A stretch of 64,000 nucleotides of DNA. Origin: Rhynchopus euleeides (taxonomy: Eukaryota > Euglenozoa > Diplonemea > Diplonemida > Diplonemidae). The notes under the pieces were generated by a model, which was not told where the DNA came from, ran no database searches, and saw only the letters and a program-made list of their open reading frames with translations. The stretch is from the NCBI GenBank assembly GCA_963210315.1, contig OY723270.1, forward strand, positions 2,232,001 through 2,296,000, in the 5' to 3' direction. The position numbers and the translations under genes are program-made. Shown piece after piece: positions 21,209-32,107 of this stretch; the first letter of the stretch is position 1; every line of letters begins with the position of its first letter.

Positions 21209-21735
21209 AACACCTGCAACACTTGCGCCTGCAACAGCTGCACCTGCAACACCCGCACCTCCCACACCTGCACCTGCGACGCCTGCACCTGCAACACCCT
21301 CACCTGTAACACCTGCGCCTCACACACCCGCACCTGTAACACCTGCGCCTGCAACACCCTCACCTCCCACACCCGCACCTGCAACACCTGCACCTGCAAC
21401 ACCCGCACCTGCAACACCCGCACCTGTAACACCTGCGCCTGCAACACCTGCACCTGCAACACCCGCACCTGTAACACCTGCGCCTGCAACACCCGCACCT
21501 CCCACACCTGCACCTGCAACACCTGCGCCTGCAACACCCGCACCTGCAACACCCGCACCTCCCACACCTGCACCTGCAACCCCAGTACCTGCCACACCCG
21601 CACCTCCCACACCTGTACCTGCAACCCCAGTACCTGCCACACCCGCACCTGCGACACCTGCCCCTGCAACACCTGCACCTGCAACACCCTTTCCTCCAAC
21701 GCCCACACCTGACACACCCACACCCGAGACGTCTG
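21209..21735 (+). repeat. 15-bp coding minisatellite (Thr/Pro/Ala linker) in WD40 locus 2
   Basis: About 35 units of CACCTGCAACACCCG-type sequence encode TPAPA repeats between the two WD40 blade sets. Locus 1 has only about nine units at the same place (5230-5360), so the linker has expanded or contracted since the duplication. Such linkers are typically extended and heavily O-glycosylated in secreted proteins. Confidence 0.85.
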
Positions 21736-22640
21736 TGCCACAAAGCTGCGACATCCCCGACACGTTTGCGAGTGCGTGCGCAGCGGGAGCGTCTCTGCGG
21801 TGCGTGCTGCGGATCCAGCACACCGGCAGCGTGCTGAGCGTGGCACACTCAGCGGACGGGTCGGAGATCGCGGCAGGCGGGAGCGACGGGAAGGTGCGTG
21901 TCTTCAGCGCAGCGACCGGGGCGCAGCTGCGGTCGCTCGTGTGCGGTGGGTTTGCCGGGCACGACGTGGCCTTCTCGCCGGATGGGGCGCGTGTCGCGGT
22001 GGGCGGGGCCGGTGGGCGTGCTGTGGTGTGCGACGCCACGACCGGGGCGGTGCTGGTGGAGCTGGAGCACGGGGACGCGGCGGCGGGGCCTGTGCGGCGT
22101 GTGCGGTTCTCGCCGGACGGGCTTCTCCTCGTGGTTGGCGGGGTGGAGGAGGTGACGCGTATCCACGACGCCGTTGCGGGGATGCGTCCGGAGCTGGTGC
22201 TGCACAGGCACTCGCGCGAGGTTGCGTTTGTACCAGCTGCATCTGGATCTGGGGCAGCGGCACGCGTGGCAGCAGTGACGGCGCACGCGGAGGCGGGAGA
22301 GGCGGTGCGTGTGTTCGCCGTGGACAACGGGCAGCAGGAGGCGGCGGTGGTGTCTGTGGGGGCGCGTGTGACGGCGCTGTCCTTCTCGCCTGACGGGGAC
22401 GAGCTTGCGCGCGGGATGGACGACGGGACGGTGCGTGTGGGGCTGTGGGCTGGTGCTGGCACTGGCGGCAGCGATGCCAGCACAAGCGAGCGGCTGCGGC
22501 TGCAGCACGGGTCGGGCATCGTGTTCAGCTCCCGGAAGTCTAGTCTCCCTGAAATATCAGGGGCCATGTTGAATGATGTTCAGCTCCCTGAAGTCCGGTT
22601 TCCGCCTCGTTGGCTGACTCAGTGCAGGTTTGCGAAGTGA

Positions 22641-23370
22641 TGCATGTGTTTACTGCCGCGTATGGCAGAGCCGACGTTTCACTGCAGCCTCTCCCCACCC
22701 CGTTCCCCTGTGTTGTGTTGACGTGTGTCGTGTGAGTCTTTCATTTCAGATTTTCGATTGCGTGCGTTCGTACCATCCACCGCACATACCTGCCTCACGG
22801 TGGCTGCCTTCCCTGAAATATCAGGGGCCCTGTTCGTGTTCAGCTCCAGGAAGTCTACTCCCTGAAATATCAGAGGCCAGGTACTGACGCTATGGCAGAG
22901 CGTTTCACAGCACTCTCCCCACCCCGTTCCCCTGTGCTGTGTTGAGTGACGTGTGTCGTGAGTGTTCTTTTCATTGATTTTCGATTCGTGAGTCAATCCC
23001 TCCATGAGAGAAGAAGGGCTGGAATCGGATTCCAGTGCATTCGAATGCGAAGCCGTGGAGAAGCTTCCCTCTCCCCTTCCCCTTTCCCCCAGCCCTGCCA
23101 CCTCACAGTCTCGCCCCACACCGGCACAGTTTCGACACACAGGGCACCGACAGCAGCTGCCTGCCCTGGAGTAGAGGAGGCGGATACCCCGTTTTCGCTG
23201 TGACGAAAATTATTTTGCAACTGACACACATGACAGGTCCTGACCAGCCAAGGGTGTTAGGGGAAATACACCACCGCGAAGACAGATCCACGACACGAAT
23301 GAATATGTTTTCTTCTTTTGTGCTCCGCCACTGACACCCCCATTTTCTGTACTTCAGGCAAAGTTCTGCA
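22641..23370. other. Gene-poor region with diverged copies of the palindromic repeat
   Basis: No supported gene. CCCTGAAATATCAGGG occurs at 22811-22826 and a variant at 22860-22875, within a ~100-bp segment (22778-22880) matching 7319-7430. A partial leader-like TTTCTGTACTTC is at about 23344-23355. Confidence 0.45.
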
Positions 23371-23426
23371 CCAACGATTTCTTGTAAGCTACAGTTTCTG
23401 TACTTCATTGTTTCTGTACTTCATTG
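23371..23426 (+). other. Genomic spliced leader followed by a truncated leader relic
   Basis: Bases 23371-23410 read as a full 40-nt spliced leader starting CCAACGATTT and ending ACAGTTTCTGTACTTCATTG, which closely resembles euglenozoan leaders as I recall them. It is followed directly by a second copy of only the last 16 nt (TTTCTGTACTTCATTG, 23411-23426). The cut lies exactly after the leader's internal CAG, as if a leader-bearing gene copy had been trans-spliced again at that AG. The downstream DNA (from 23427) is unrelated to the two other leader sites, so it is probably a retroposed mRNA. Confidence 0.8.
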
Positions 23427-23815
23427 GTCGCGCACTGCGGCTGGTGTTGTGCGGGGGCTCCCTCCTCCACAGGAACATCCCGGGCCATCCCTCCCCCTCC
23501 TCCGGCCTGGGCTCTGCACACACCACCGACAAAGAGTCGGAACACAGCACCACCCGCACCCCTCCTGTTTAGACCTGTATTCGCCTGCCCCTTTTCTCGT
23601 CCTCTAGAACCTGTTAATACTTCGGGATTGGGACAGGGCGGTTAGGTAGGTCGGGTGGTTCCTGCTTTAGATACTTATTCCAAACCAAATAGAACTTCAT
23701 TTTGATTAGAGTGTGAATTCGACCCCCTCCCCCCCCTCCACGATTCCTCCTCTCCGTCGCCACCCTTCCCCCATTTCCCTCGTCCCCAAAACCTCACCTC
23801 GGTGCTCCCCTCAAG

Positions 23816-24625
23816 ATGCCTGCCGTGTTCTCACTGCCGCATGGGTGGGAACCATCGCCGAGTCGCGAACGCCCCAAGCCTAGGAGAGGCTGCCTGGGCC
23901 TGCATCGCTGGGTTGCGCGTCGACGGCGGAGGCGACAGCACTTAATCATCCAGGGGCAGGTCCTGAGAAGCGCCAGAGAGACCGAGAGCTGCACGTCGGG
24001 CAGGGGGAGCAGACGAACCACGGTATGGAGTGTCGCTTCACAGGTTGCCCCCTTCCGTCCCGCCCCCCCCACAGCCGGACCTGCCCCACTGGGCGCCGAG
24101 GCAATTGAGTGCGAGGGAGAGACAAGGCGGGAGACGCTGGCAGAACCACGAGGCCAGGGCGGCGGGTCGGGAAGTGAAGAGGAGCCGCCCCCCACCCCGC
24201 GGGTGATGGGTACGAGGGTGGCGGGTTCCCCCGCCCCTGGGGGGGAGGACACCACCCCCACCCCGGAGATTAGGGTTCAGCGGGGAAGGGGGTTGGGCTC
24301 CACCCCCTCCCCCCAATGGGCCCCCCACAAAATTCAGGAGGGTGGTGAGGAAGGGTTTTTAAATTTTGCCCGGCGGAAGATGGACTTCGCAGCCGACGAA
24401 GGAGCCACCGCCACCAGTCTGCTTCCCTCCGACGACGGCACCATCGACGCATGCACCTCAGACACCCGCATCTCTGACTACGGCACCATCGACGCCCGCA
24501 CCTCAGACGCGCGCTCCTCTGACTACGGCACCATCGACACAGACACCTCCGTCTACGACACCGTCGACGCATACACCTCAGATGCCCGCACCTCTGTCTA
24601 CGACACCATCGACGCAGGCACCTGA
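23816..24625 (+). CDS. Doubtful ORF, 269 aa, with Ser/Thr/Asp repeats at its C terminus
   Basis: The ORF begins 390 nt behind the genomic spliced leader and may belong to the same retroposed transcript. The N-terminal half is Arg/Pro/Gly rich without known motifs. The C-terminal ~70 residues are 15-residue repeats of the type TIDARTSDARSSDYG, from a 45-bp minisatellite that continues beyond the stop. There is no homology I recognise and composition alone could keep the frame open, so it may not be a gene. Confidence 0.25.
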   Translation: MPAVFSLPHGWEPSPSRERPKPRRGCLGLHRWVARRRRRRQHLIIQGQVLRSARETESCTSGRGSRRTTVWSVASQVAPFRPAPPTAGPAPLGAEAIECEGETRRETLAEPRGQGGGSGSEEEPPPTPRVMGTRVAGSPAPGGEDTTPTPEIRVQRGRGLGSTPSPQWAPHKIQEGGEEGFLNFARRKMDFAADEGATATSLLPSDDGTIDACTSDTRISDYGTIDARTSDARSSDYGTIDTDTSVYDTVDAYTSDARTSVYDTIDAGT

Positions 24626-24730
24626 GACGCCCGCACCTCTGACTACGGCACCATCGACGCCCACACCTCAGACGCGCGCTCCTCTGACTACGGGACCATC
24701 GACGCAGGCACCTCAGACGCCCGCACCTCC
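24437..24730 (+). repeat. 45-bp minisatellite, about six copies
   Basis: Units start with GGCACCATCGACGC at 24437, 24482 and so on, 45 bp apart. They continue with CACCTCAGACGC and CTCTGACTAC blocks. The array ends just before the 33-bp satellite. Confidence 0.8.
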
Positions 24731-24741
24731 TAGGGCCTCCT

Positions 24742-24765
24742 GGGTTTGCGGGTTTGCGGGTTTGC
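24742..24765 (+). repeat. GGGTTTGC octamer repeats at the satellite border
   Basis: Three tandem GGGTTTGC octamers separate the 45-bp minisatellite from the first 33-bp satellite unit. The same octamer forms the hairpins inside the array at 25014-25060 and 25327-25373. Confidence 0.7.
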
Positions 24766-25013
24766 GGAAGATCTGAATGCGGGAAGCTCATGGTTTTGCC
24801 AAGATCTGAATGCAGGAAGCTCAGGGTTTTGCCAAGATCTGAATGCAGGAAGCTCACGGTTCTGCCAAGATCTGAATGCAGGCAGCTCATGGTTTTGCCA
24901 AGGTCTGAATGCAGGCAGCTCATGGTTTTGCCAAGATCTGAATGCAGGCAGCTCTTGGTTTTGCCAAGATCTGAATGCAGGAAGCTCAGGGTTTTGCCAA
25001 GATCTGAATGCAG

Positions 25014-25060
25014 GCAAACCCGCAAACCCGCAAACCCGTTTTCCGGGTTTGCGGGTTTGC
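25014..25060. repeat. Octamer hairpin inside the satellite, copy 1
   Basis: GCAAACCCGCAAACCCG (25022-25038) and its exact complement (25044-25060) flank a TTTTC loop, an 17-bp perfect stem. Confidence 0.85.
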
Positions 25061-25326
25061 AGGCAGCTCATGGTTTTGCCAAGATCTGAATGCAGGAAGC
25101 TCAGGGTTTTGCCAAGATCTGAATGCAGGAAGCTCAGGGTTTTGCCAAGATCTGAATGCAGGCAGCTCATGGTTTTGCCAAGATCTGAATGCAGGAAGCT
25201 CAGGGTTTTGCCAAGATCTGAATGCAGGCAGCTCATGGTTTTGCCAAGATCTGAATGCAGGACGCTCAGGGTTTTGCCAAGATCTGAATGCAGGAAGCTC
25301 AGGGTTTTGCCAAGATCTGAATGCAG

Positions 25327-25373
25327 GCAAACCCGCAAACCCGCAAACCCGTTTTCCGGGTTTGCGGGTTTGC
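25327..25373. repeat. Octamer hairpin inside the satellite, copy 2
   Basis: Identical to the hairpin 313 bp upstream (arms 25335-25351 and 25357-25373). The pair shows a tandem duplication of a satellite block together with the hairpin. Confidence 0.85.
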
Positions 25374-27467
25374 AGGCAGCTCATGGTTTTGCCAAGATCT
25401 GAATGCAGGAAGCTCAGGGTTTTGCCAAGATCTGAATGCAGGAAGCTCAGGGTTTTGCCAAGATCTGAATGCAGGCAGCTCATGGTTTTGCCAAGATCTG
25501 AATGCAGGAAGCTCACGGTTTTGCCAAGATCTGAATGCAGGAAGCTCAGGGTTTTGCCAAGATCTGAATGCAGGAAGCTCAGGGTTTTGCCAAGATCTGA
25601 ATGCAGGCAGCTCATGGTTTTGCCAAGATCTGAATGCAGGCAGCCAAGGGTTTTGCCAAGATCTGAATACAGGAAGCTCAGGGTTTTGCCAAGATCTGAA
25701 TGCAGGCAGCTCAGGGTTTTGCCAAGATCTGAATGCAGGAAGCTCAGGGTTTTGCCAAGATCTGAATGCAGGAAGCTCAGGGTTTTGCCAAGATCTGAAT
25801 GCAGGAAGCTCAGGGTTTTGCCAAGATCTGAATGCAGGAAGCTCAGGGTTTTGCCAAGATCTGAATGCAGGCAGCTCATGGTTTTGCCAAAATCTGAATG
25901 CAGGAAGCTCAGGGTTTTGCCAAGATCTGAATGCAGGCAGCTCAGGGTTTTGCCAAGATCTGAATGCAGGAAGCTCATGGTTTTGCCAAGATCTGAATGC
26001 AGGAAGCTCAGGGTTTTGCCAAGATCTGAATGCAGGAAGCTCAGGGTTTTGCCAAGATCTGAATGCAGGAAGCTCATGGTTTTGCCAAGATCTGAATGCA
26101 GGCAGCTCAGGGTTTTGCCAAGATCTGAATGCAGGCAGCTCAGGGTTTTGCCAAGATCTGAATGCAGGAAGCTCAGGGCTTTGCCAAGATCTGAATGCAG
26201 GCAGCTCAGGGTTTTGCCAAGATCTGAATGCCGGAAGCTCACGGTTTTGCCAAGATCTGAATGCAGGCAGCTCAGGGTTTTGCCAAGATCTGAATGCAGG
26301 AAGCTCAGGGTTTTGCCAAGATCTGAATGCAGGCAGCTCAGGGTTTTGCCAAGATCTGAATGCAGGAAGCTCAGGGTTTTGCCAAGATCTGAATGCAGGA
26401 AGCTCAGGGTTTTGCCAAGATCTGAATGCAGGAAGCTCATGGTTTTGCCAAGATCTGAATGCAGGAAGCTCAGGGTTTTGCCAAGATCTGAATGCAGGAA
26501 GCTCAGGGTTTTGCCAAGATCTGAATGCAGGAAGCTCAGGGTTTTGCCAAGATCTGAATGCAGGAAGCTCATGGTTTTGCCAAGATCTGAATGCAGGCAG
26601 CTCATGGTTTTGCCAAGATCTGAATGCAGGCAGCTCATGGTTTTGCCAAGATCTGAATGCAGGCAGCTCATGGTTTTGCCAAGATCTGAATGCAGGCAGC
26701 TCAGGGTTTTGCCAAGATCTGAATGCCGGAAGCTCACGGTTTTGCCAAGATCTGAATGCAGGCAGCTGAGGGTTTTGCCAAGATCTGAATGCAGGAAGCT
26801 CAGGGTTTTGCCAAGATGTGAATGCAGGCAGCTCATGGTTTTGCCAAGATCTGAATGCAGGCAGCTCATGGTTTTGCCAAGATCTGAATGCAGGAAGCTC
26901 ACGGTTTTGCCAAGATGTGAATGCAGGCAGCTCAGGGTTTTGCCAAGATCTGAATGCAGGCAGCTCATGGTTTTGCCAAGATCTGAATGCCGGAAGCTCA
27001 CGGTTTTGCCAAGATCTGAATGCAGGCAGCTCAGGGTTTTGCCAACATCTGAATGCAGGAAGCTCAGGGTTTTGCCAAGATCTGAATGCAGGCAGCTCAT
27101 GGTTTTGCCAAGATCTGAATGCAGGCAGCTCATGGTTTTGCCAAGATCTGAATGCAGGAAGCTCAGGGTCTTGCCAAGATCTGAATGCAGGCAGCTCAGG
27201 GTTTTGCCAAGATCTGAATGCAGGCAGCTCATGGTTTTGCCAAGATCTGAATGCAGGAAGCTCAGGGTTTTGCCAAGATCTGAATGCAGGCAGCTCAGGG
27301 TTTTGCCAAGATCTGAATGCAGGAAGCTCAGGGTTTTGCCAAGATCTGAATGCAGGCAGCTCAGGGTTTTGCCAAGATCTGAATGCAGGAAGCTCAGGGT
27401 TTTGCCAAGATCTGAATGCAGGAAGCTCAGGGTTTTGCCAAGATCTGAATGCAGGAAGCTCAGGGTT

Positions 27468-30400
27468 TTGCCAAGATCTGAATGCAGGAAGCTCAGGGTT
27501 TTGCCAAGATCTGAATGCAGGAAGCTCAGGGTTTTGCGAAGATCTGAATGCAGGAAGCTCAGGGTTTTGCCAAGATCTGAATGCAGGCAGCTCATGGCTT
27601 TGCCAACATCTGAATGCAGGAAGCTCAGGGTTTTGCCAAGATCCGAATGCAGGCAGCTCATGGCTTTGCCAACATCTGAATGCAGGAAGCTCAGGGTTTT
27701 GCCAAGATCTGAATGCAGGCAGCTCATGGTTTTGCCAAGATCTGAATGCAGGCAGCTCATGGTTTTGCCAAGAAGCTCAGGGATTTGAGGCCCCCCGCCC
27801 CCAGGTTCCCTGCCCACCTGGACGGACCCAAGTGCCTCACACCGGTTCTCTCCCCACCCGGTGGTCCACCTGACGGGCAAGCCGCAAAAAAGAGGAAGCT
27901 CAGGGTTTTGCCAAGATCTGAATGCAGGAAGCTCAGGGTTTTGCCAAGATCTGAATGCAGGAAGCTCAGGGTTTTGCCAAGATCTGAATGCAGGCAGCTC
28001 AGGGTTTTGCCAAGATCTGAATGCAGGAAGCTCAGGGTTTTGCCAAGATCTGAATGCAGGAAGCTCAGGGTTTTGCCAAGATCTGAATGCAGGAAGCTCA
28101 TGGTTTTGCCAAGATCTGAATGCAGGAAGCTCAGGGTTTTGCCAAGATCTGAATGCAGGAAGCTCAGGGTTTTGCCAAGATCTGAATGCAGGAAGCTCAG
28201 GGTTTTGCCAAGATCTGAATGCAGGAAGCTCATGGTTTTGCCAAGATCTGAATGCAGGCAGCTCATGGTTTTGCCAAGATCTGAATGCAGGCAGCTCATG
28301 GTTTTGCCAAGATCTGAATGCAGGCAGCTCATGGTTTTGCCAAGATCTGAATGCAGGCAGCTCAGGGTTTTGCCAAGATCTGAATGCCGGAAGCTCACGG
28401 TTTTGCCAAGATCTGAATGCAGGCAGCTGAGGGTTTTGCCAAGATCTGAATGCAGGAAGCTCAGGGTTTTGCCAAGATGTGAATGCAGGCAGCTCATGGT
28501 TTTGCCAAGATCTGAATGCAGGCAGCTCATGGTTTTGCCAAGATCTGAATGCAGGAAGCTCACGGTTTTGCCAAGATGTGAATGCAGGCAGCTCAGGGTT
28601 TTGCCAAGATCTGAATGCAGGCAGCTCATGGTTTTGCCAAGATCTGAATGCCGGAAGCTCACGGTTTTGCCAAGATCTGAATGCAGGCAGCTCAGGGTTT
28701 TGCCAACATCTGAATGCAGGAAGCTCAGGGTTTTGCCAAGATCTGAATGCAGGCAGCTCATGGTTTTGCCAAGATCTGAATGCAGGCAGCTCATGGTTTT
28801 GCCAAGATCTGAATGCAGGAAGCTCAGTTTTTTCTCTCTCATGCGCTCTCTGGGCACAATGGCCTGTGTCTCATCCCATCCACCACCAAACCTCCCAGGC
28901 ACAACGAGACAAGGTCTTGACACACATCCTCACTTCCCCAGACCCCGACCGCCCTCTTCCATCCCATGACCCAGTCCGAAGGCAAATAAGCGTGAAAGGT
29001 AATGCAGAAGGACAAGAATAGCAGTGACGGTGGATCCAGGGAGCCAAATTTCCTGGATTACTGGTGCCATGGTGCTCATGGGGGCCAAAACCAGGGCGAT
29101 CTCCTGTAGGGCTGGCACTTTGACGAGGCTCCCTGGGTCCGCCTATCGGGGGCGCCAAAACGGGCAACGACGGGGGTAAAAAGGGATGAGGCGGGAGGGC
29201 ACCTGGAGGGGGGACCCGTGACCTGGCAGAGAAGGTAACGAAACGCGGGGCAGAGGGGCATGCAGTGACGGCGGTGGGTCCTGTGAGTTGGGATGCCTAT
29301 TCCCTGGTGCTGTGGTGCTCACAGGGCCGGGGACAGGGGGTCTCGTTGAGGGACAACACTGAACTGACTCGTCGGGCCGACCGTGCCTGCCGCGAGGGGG
29401 AGCTGGGGGGGGAGGGGGGGGGGGGGGACGGAGAAGGGGGTATTCACAGCACCTGTGTGTGCTCTACTGCACAAAGGCATCTGGTCTAGGGGGGGGGATC
29501 TACCTCTACTCAAAACTCTACTCTATACTCTACGTAGTCGAGCGGGGACCTGCTCCTTGCAGGTTCGACCACTCTGGCCCTCACTGGGTGGCGGCGCCTG
29601 TCGCGCGCGGCGCGGCGCGGCGTGATCCCTGGGACGCTGTCCCCGCTGTCGCGCGACGCATGCCCGCTGCGGTGTACATCCTCGAGTTGAGGTTATTGTA
29701 CAGCCTCTGCTCCTCTCTGTCTTGGAGGCGGACCTTGCAACGCCACGCATGCAGGGCTCGCCTCGCGGACTTGAACTCCTCCTCCGGGGAGCCAGGCTCT
29801 GGGGTGAACAGGGCGTCCCATTCAGCCACCGTCTTGGGGACGTCGGCGTCGTCAGCTGGGGTGCCTTTGTCGGCAGCCGTCGCGCTGCGCTTCCTGTCCG
29901 GGGGAGAGGCTGACACGTCACGGTCGGCCTTCCGCTTGCCTGTGTGCTGCGACGCTGAGGGGGCTGGTGCGTTCTCGCTGGTGGAGCCGCCCTGCTGCGC
30001 GTCGGAGGTGGAGTCGGTGGAGGAGGTGGAGGAGGTGGAGGGCTGAGCGGTCGCGTTCGACGAGGGGGCTGGTGCTGTAGAAGCAGAGGGAGAGCCGCCC
30101 GAGGTCGTGTGTGCGTTACCGTCCGTCGCAGCCCCGTCGCCTCCTCGGTCCGGCGGACGGGTACATGTCTCTCCGTCCGACACACAGCCCGTGCACGCTA
30201 GGCGATTGCAGCCTATGCATTCCCAGTGGGGCGTTCGGGTGTCAAACGGCTGCTCACATCTGACACACAGCACCGACAGTTCGGCTGTCCCCCCGTCTAC
30301 TCGGACCATGTGGAGGCCAGCCTCTGCGCCTCGGCAGCCGGTGGAGACGAGGGGTACGGCCGGTGCGAGGCGGAGCACGAAGGACCGCACCTGCTCCGAG

Positions 30401-32107
30401 ATGTGGAGTGGGCTGTAGTGCGATGTCTTGAACTTGACACCCGCGACAGGCCCGTACGGCTTCCTCAGGGGGCGGTATATCCGCGGTGCAGTGTCATCAG
30501 CGAGCACGACGATCGGGGAGCCCGTCGCCCGCGCGGCCCCCTGCAGCGTCAGCTCGTCGGCCCACGACGCAACGTTCATGCTGCCGGACTCGCACATCTG
30601 CCGCGCCCACTCCTCGTAGGAGGGCTCCGCCCTGCTCCTCAGGTCAGCGTGGTCGCCGACCACCTTCACGACGTACTGCCGCAGGCCGTCTGCAGTCGCG
30701 CCGGCCTCGCCGAGGAGGGACGTGAGGGCGTCGAAGAAGCAGTTCCCGGGGGTGAACCGGAAGTCCTGCACGTCCGGCATCTCCAGCACGCTCTGCTGCT
30801 TCGCGGTGGTGACTCCCGGAAGCGCGTGCTCCCTCGCGGTCAGCCACCGGGTCAGGACATCGTCCGCCGGCTCGGGGGCCGGCCCCGGGGGCGGCGGCGG
30901 GGGACCGGCGTCCTCGCTGTCGGTGCTGTCCTCGTCGTCATCCATCACCTCCTCCTGCACCACCGTCGTCGGCTCCGTGCGCCCGCACTGGCAGGGGTCC
31001 GTGACGTGCTCGAAACAGTCAGGGCAGCTGGCTCTGAGGCAGTGTACACACCTGCCGTGGGTGTCCTGCGTGGAGAAGTCCGCTTCGCAGAACTGGCAGA
31101 ACTCCGTCACGTCCTGCTCCCCCTCCGCCCGCTCAGTTCGCAGCCGCGGGCCCGCGCGTACGGTAGGCCGGGGCCCAGTCGTGCTCCCGCCCACCAACTC
31201 CTGCACGTCCGCCGGCAGGGTGAGCGCCTGGAAGCGGTCGCCTACTCCCCCGAGGGCGACCGCGGTGGCGATCGGCTTGCACCCGGGGTCGCACACTGTC
31301 GGCGCGCGGTAGTCGCGGAAGACGATGATGTGCCTCCGCAGCACGCACGCCGCCCCGCGAATGAGCACGTCGTCGGCCCACGTCGCTTCGTCTTCCCTCT
31401 CGAAAGCGGACATGCGGCTGGCCCACGCCGCTGGGTCTGCCAGGAGCCCCGACAGTTCGGGGGAGGATCGTACCCGGGCGACGGCCTGTCTGCGGAGTGG
31501 CCCTGCCTCCATCGGGGTCCCTGACGAGGCGAAGCCGTCCGCGAGGGCCACCAGCGCATCCGTGGGCACCCCCCCCGCGCCACCTCCCCCCAGCTGCTGC
31601 ACCTGGAACACCGCCGGCAGGAGGTTCCCCAAGCCCCCCATCAGCGAGGTGAAGGACACCCCTACACCGTTGTGGGCAGACCGCCATTCACGCACCAGGT
31701 CTTCCGGCGTCGGCGGCTCGCGGTCTACGGGTTTCTGGGCGGGACGCAGGGGCTCGTCTGAGGGAGGGGGCACCGCCTGGTGGCCTTGTCCCTCCGCGTC
31801 GTCCGGGTCGGTGTCTTCGAATGCAGCACCCTGGCCGACCTGGTCCGGCTCGAACCTGACGAAGTGGTCGGGGTCCAGGGGTGGGGCGGCCTCCACCTCG
31901 ACTCTGTCGCGGGCCAGCGACCGGCAAGCCTTCGTAAGCTCCCCGCACTCGAGCAGGGTGGCGCCCAGGGTGTTGTTGAAGGCGGAGTTCACCCTGCACG
32001 CGTACTCCTGCGTCAGCTGCACTCGGCTCGCTCCTGTCCGCTCCGCCGCAAGGCGCCCGAGCTTCGAGAAGACGGAGTGTGCCGAGGGGGCGAGGCCGCC
32101 GAACAAC
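27468..32107 (+). repeat. Left arm of a giant inverted repeat
   Basis: This arm is the reverse complement of 38004-42412. From 28801 to 32107 paired positions always add up to 70111, so there is no length difference over 3.3 kb. Further out the sum is 69880, because the right arm lacks 231 bp, exactly seven satellite units. Confidence 0.85.
27773..27891 (+). mobile_element. Module A, copy 1: short poly(A)-ended SINE-like element
   Basis: About 119 bp: GGGATTTGAGGCCCCCCGCC near the start, a CACCGG/CCGGTG stem around TTCTCTCCCCAC, and an A6 tail, inserted between 33-bp units. Related copies lie at 37667-37757, 41989-42109, 43056-43176 and 43898-44088 (minus) and at 53664-53783, 53841-53958, 55369-55488, 55545-55664, 59219-59338 and 59395-59514 (plus). 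The tail starts at slightly different points (after CCGC, TGT or CAGGC), as expected for independent retroposition or tail slippage. No coding capacity; a promoter could not be confirmed. Confidence 0.65.

Larger units (their letters stand above)
12280..22640 (+). pseudogene. Secreted WD40 repeat protein, locus 2, split by a DNA transposon and 3' truncated
   Basis: The first part (12280-12855) encodes a signal peptide (MAAAAVLLSLCFAVRSS) and N-terminal WD40 blades like locus 1. It breaks at ..NGNNLHT, where a 7,982-bp transposon plus a 3-bp ACC duplication is inserted. Coding resumes at 20841 in the matching frame (IPSASVSSVVV, then VSPDGVYAA), so the gene was open before the insertion, about 791 codons in all. 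The second part has a Thr/Pro/Ala-rich linker (21209-21735) several times longer than in locus 1, then C-terminal blades nearly identical to locus 1. After 22526 (GTGTTC) the last ~225 bp of the locus 1 coding region are missing and replaced by its downstream repeat, giving about 38 unrelated residues to the stop at 22638-22640. Unless the transposon is spliced out or excised, this copy is inactive. Confidence 0.75.
24766..28827 (+). repeat. 33-bp satellite array, block 1 (about 120 units)
   Basis: Tandem 33-bp units contain GGTTTTGCCAAGATCTGAAT and a variable part (GGAAGCTCAGGG, GGCAGCTCATGG, GGAAGCTCACGG). Because 33 is a multiple of three and most frames lack stops, frames of hundreds of codons run through on both strands (11-residue periods such as RSECRKLRVLP or LHSDLGKTLSF). 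I treat these as satellite artefacts. The block is interrupted by two octamer hairpins and one module A copy, and ends where retrotransposon copy 1 is joined. Confidence 0.95.

Noticed and set aside
23371..23470. Spliced leader RNA gene
   Set aside because: GT follows the leader as it would in such a gene, but no Sm-like site or snRNA-type stem was seen downstream, the second partial leader does not fit, and the three sites differ or belong to a LINE.
24742..24765. Telomeric repeat (GGGTTTGC)
   Set aside because: Only three units, not terminal, and unlike the TTAGGG repeat expected in euglenozoans.
24766..28827. CRISPR-like array because of regular ~33-bp repeats
   Set aside because: Units are contiguous with no unique spacers, there are no cas genes, and the DNA is eukaryotic.
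30226..31524. 432-codon frame antisense to the retrotransposon (also at 38587-39885 and 45489-46787)
   Set aside because: It mirrors the GC-rich LINE coding frame, has no recognisable motif, and recurs only because the LINE does.
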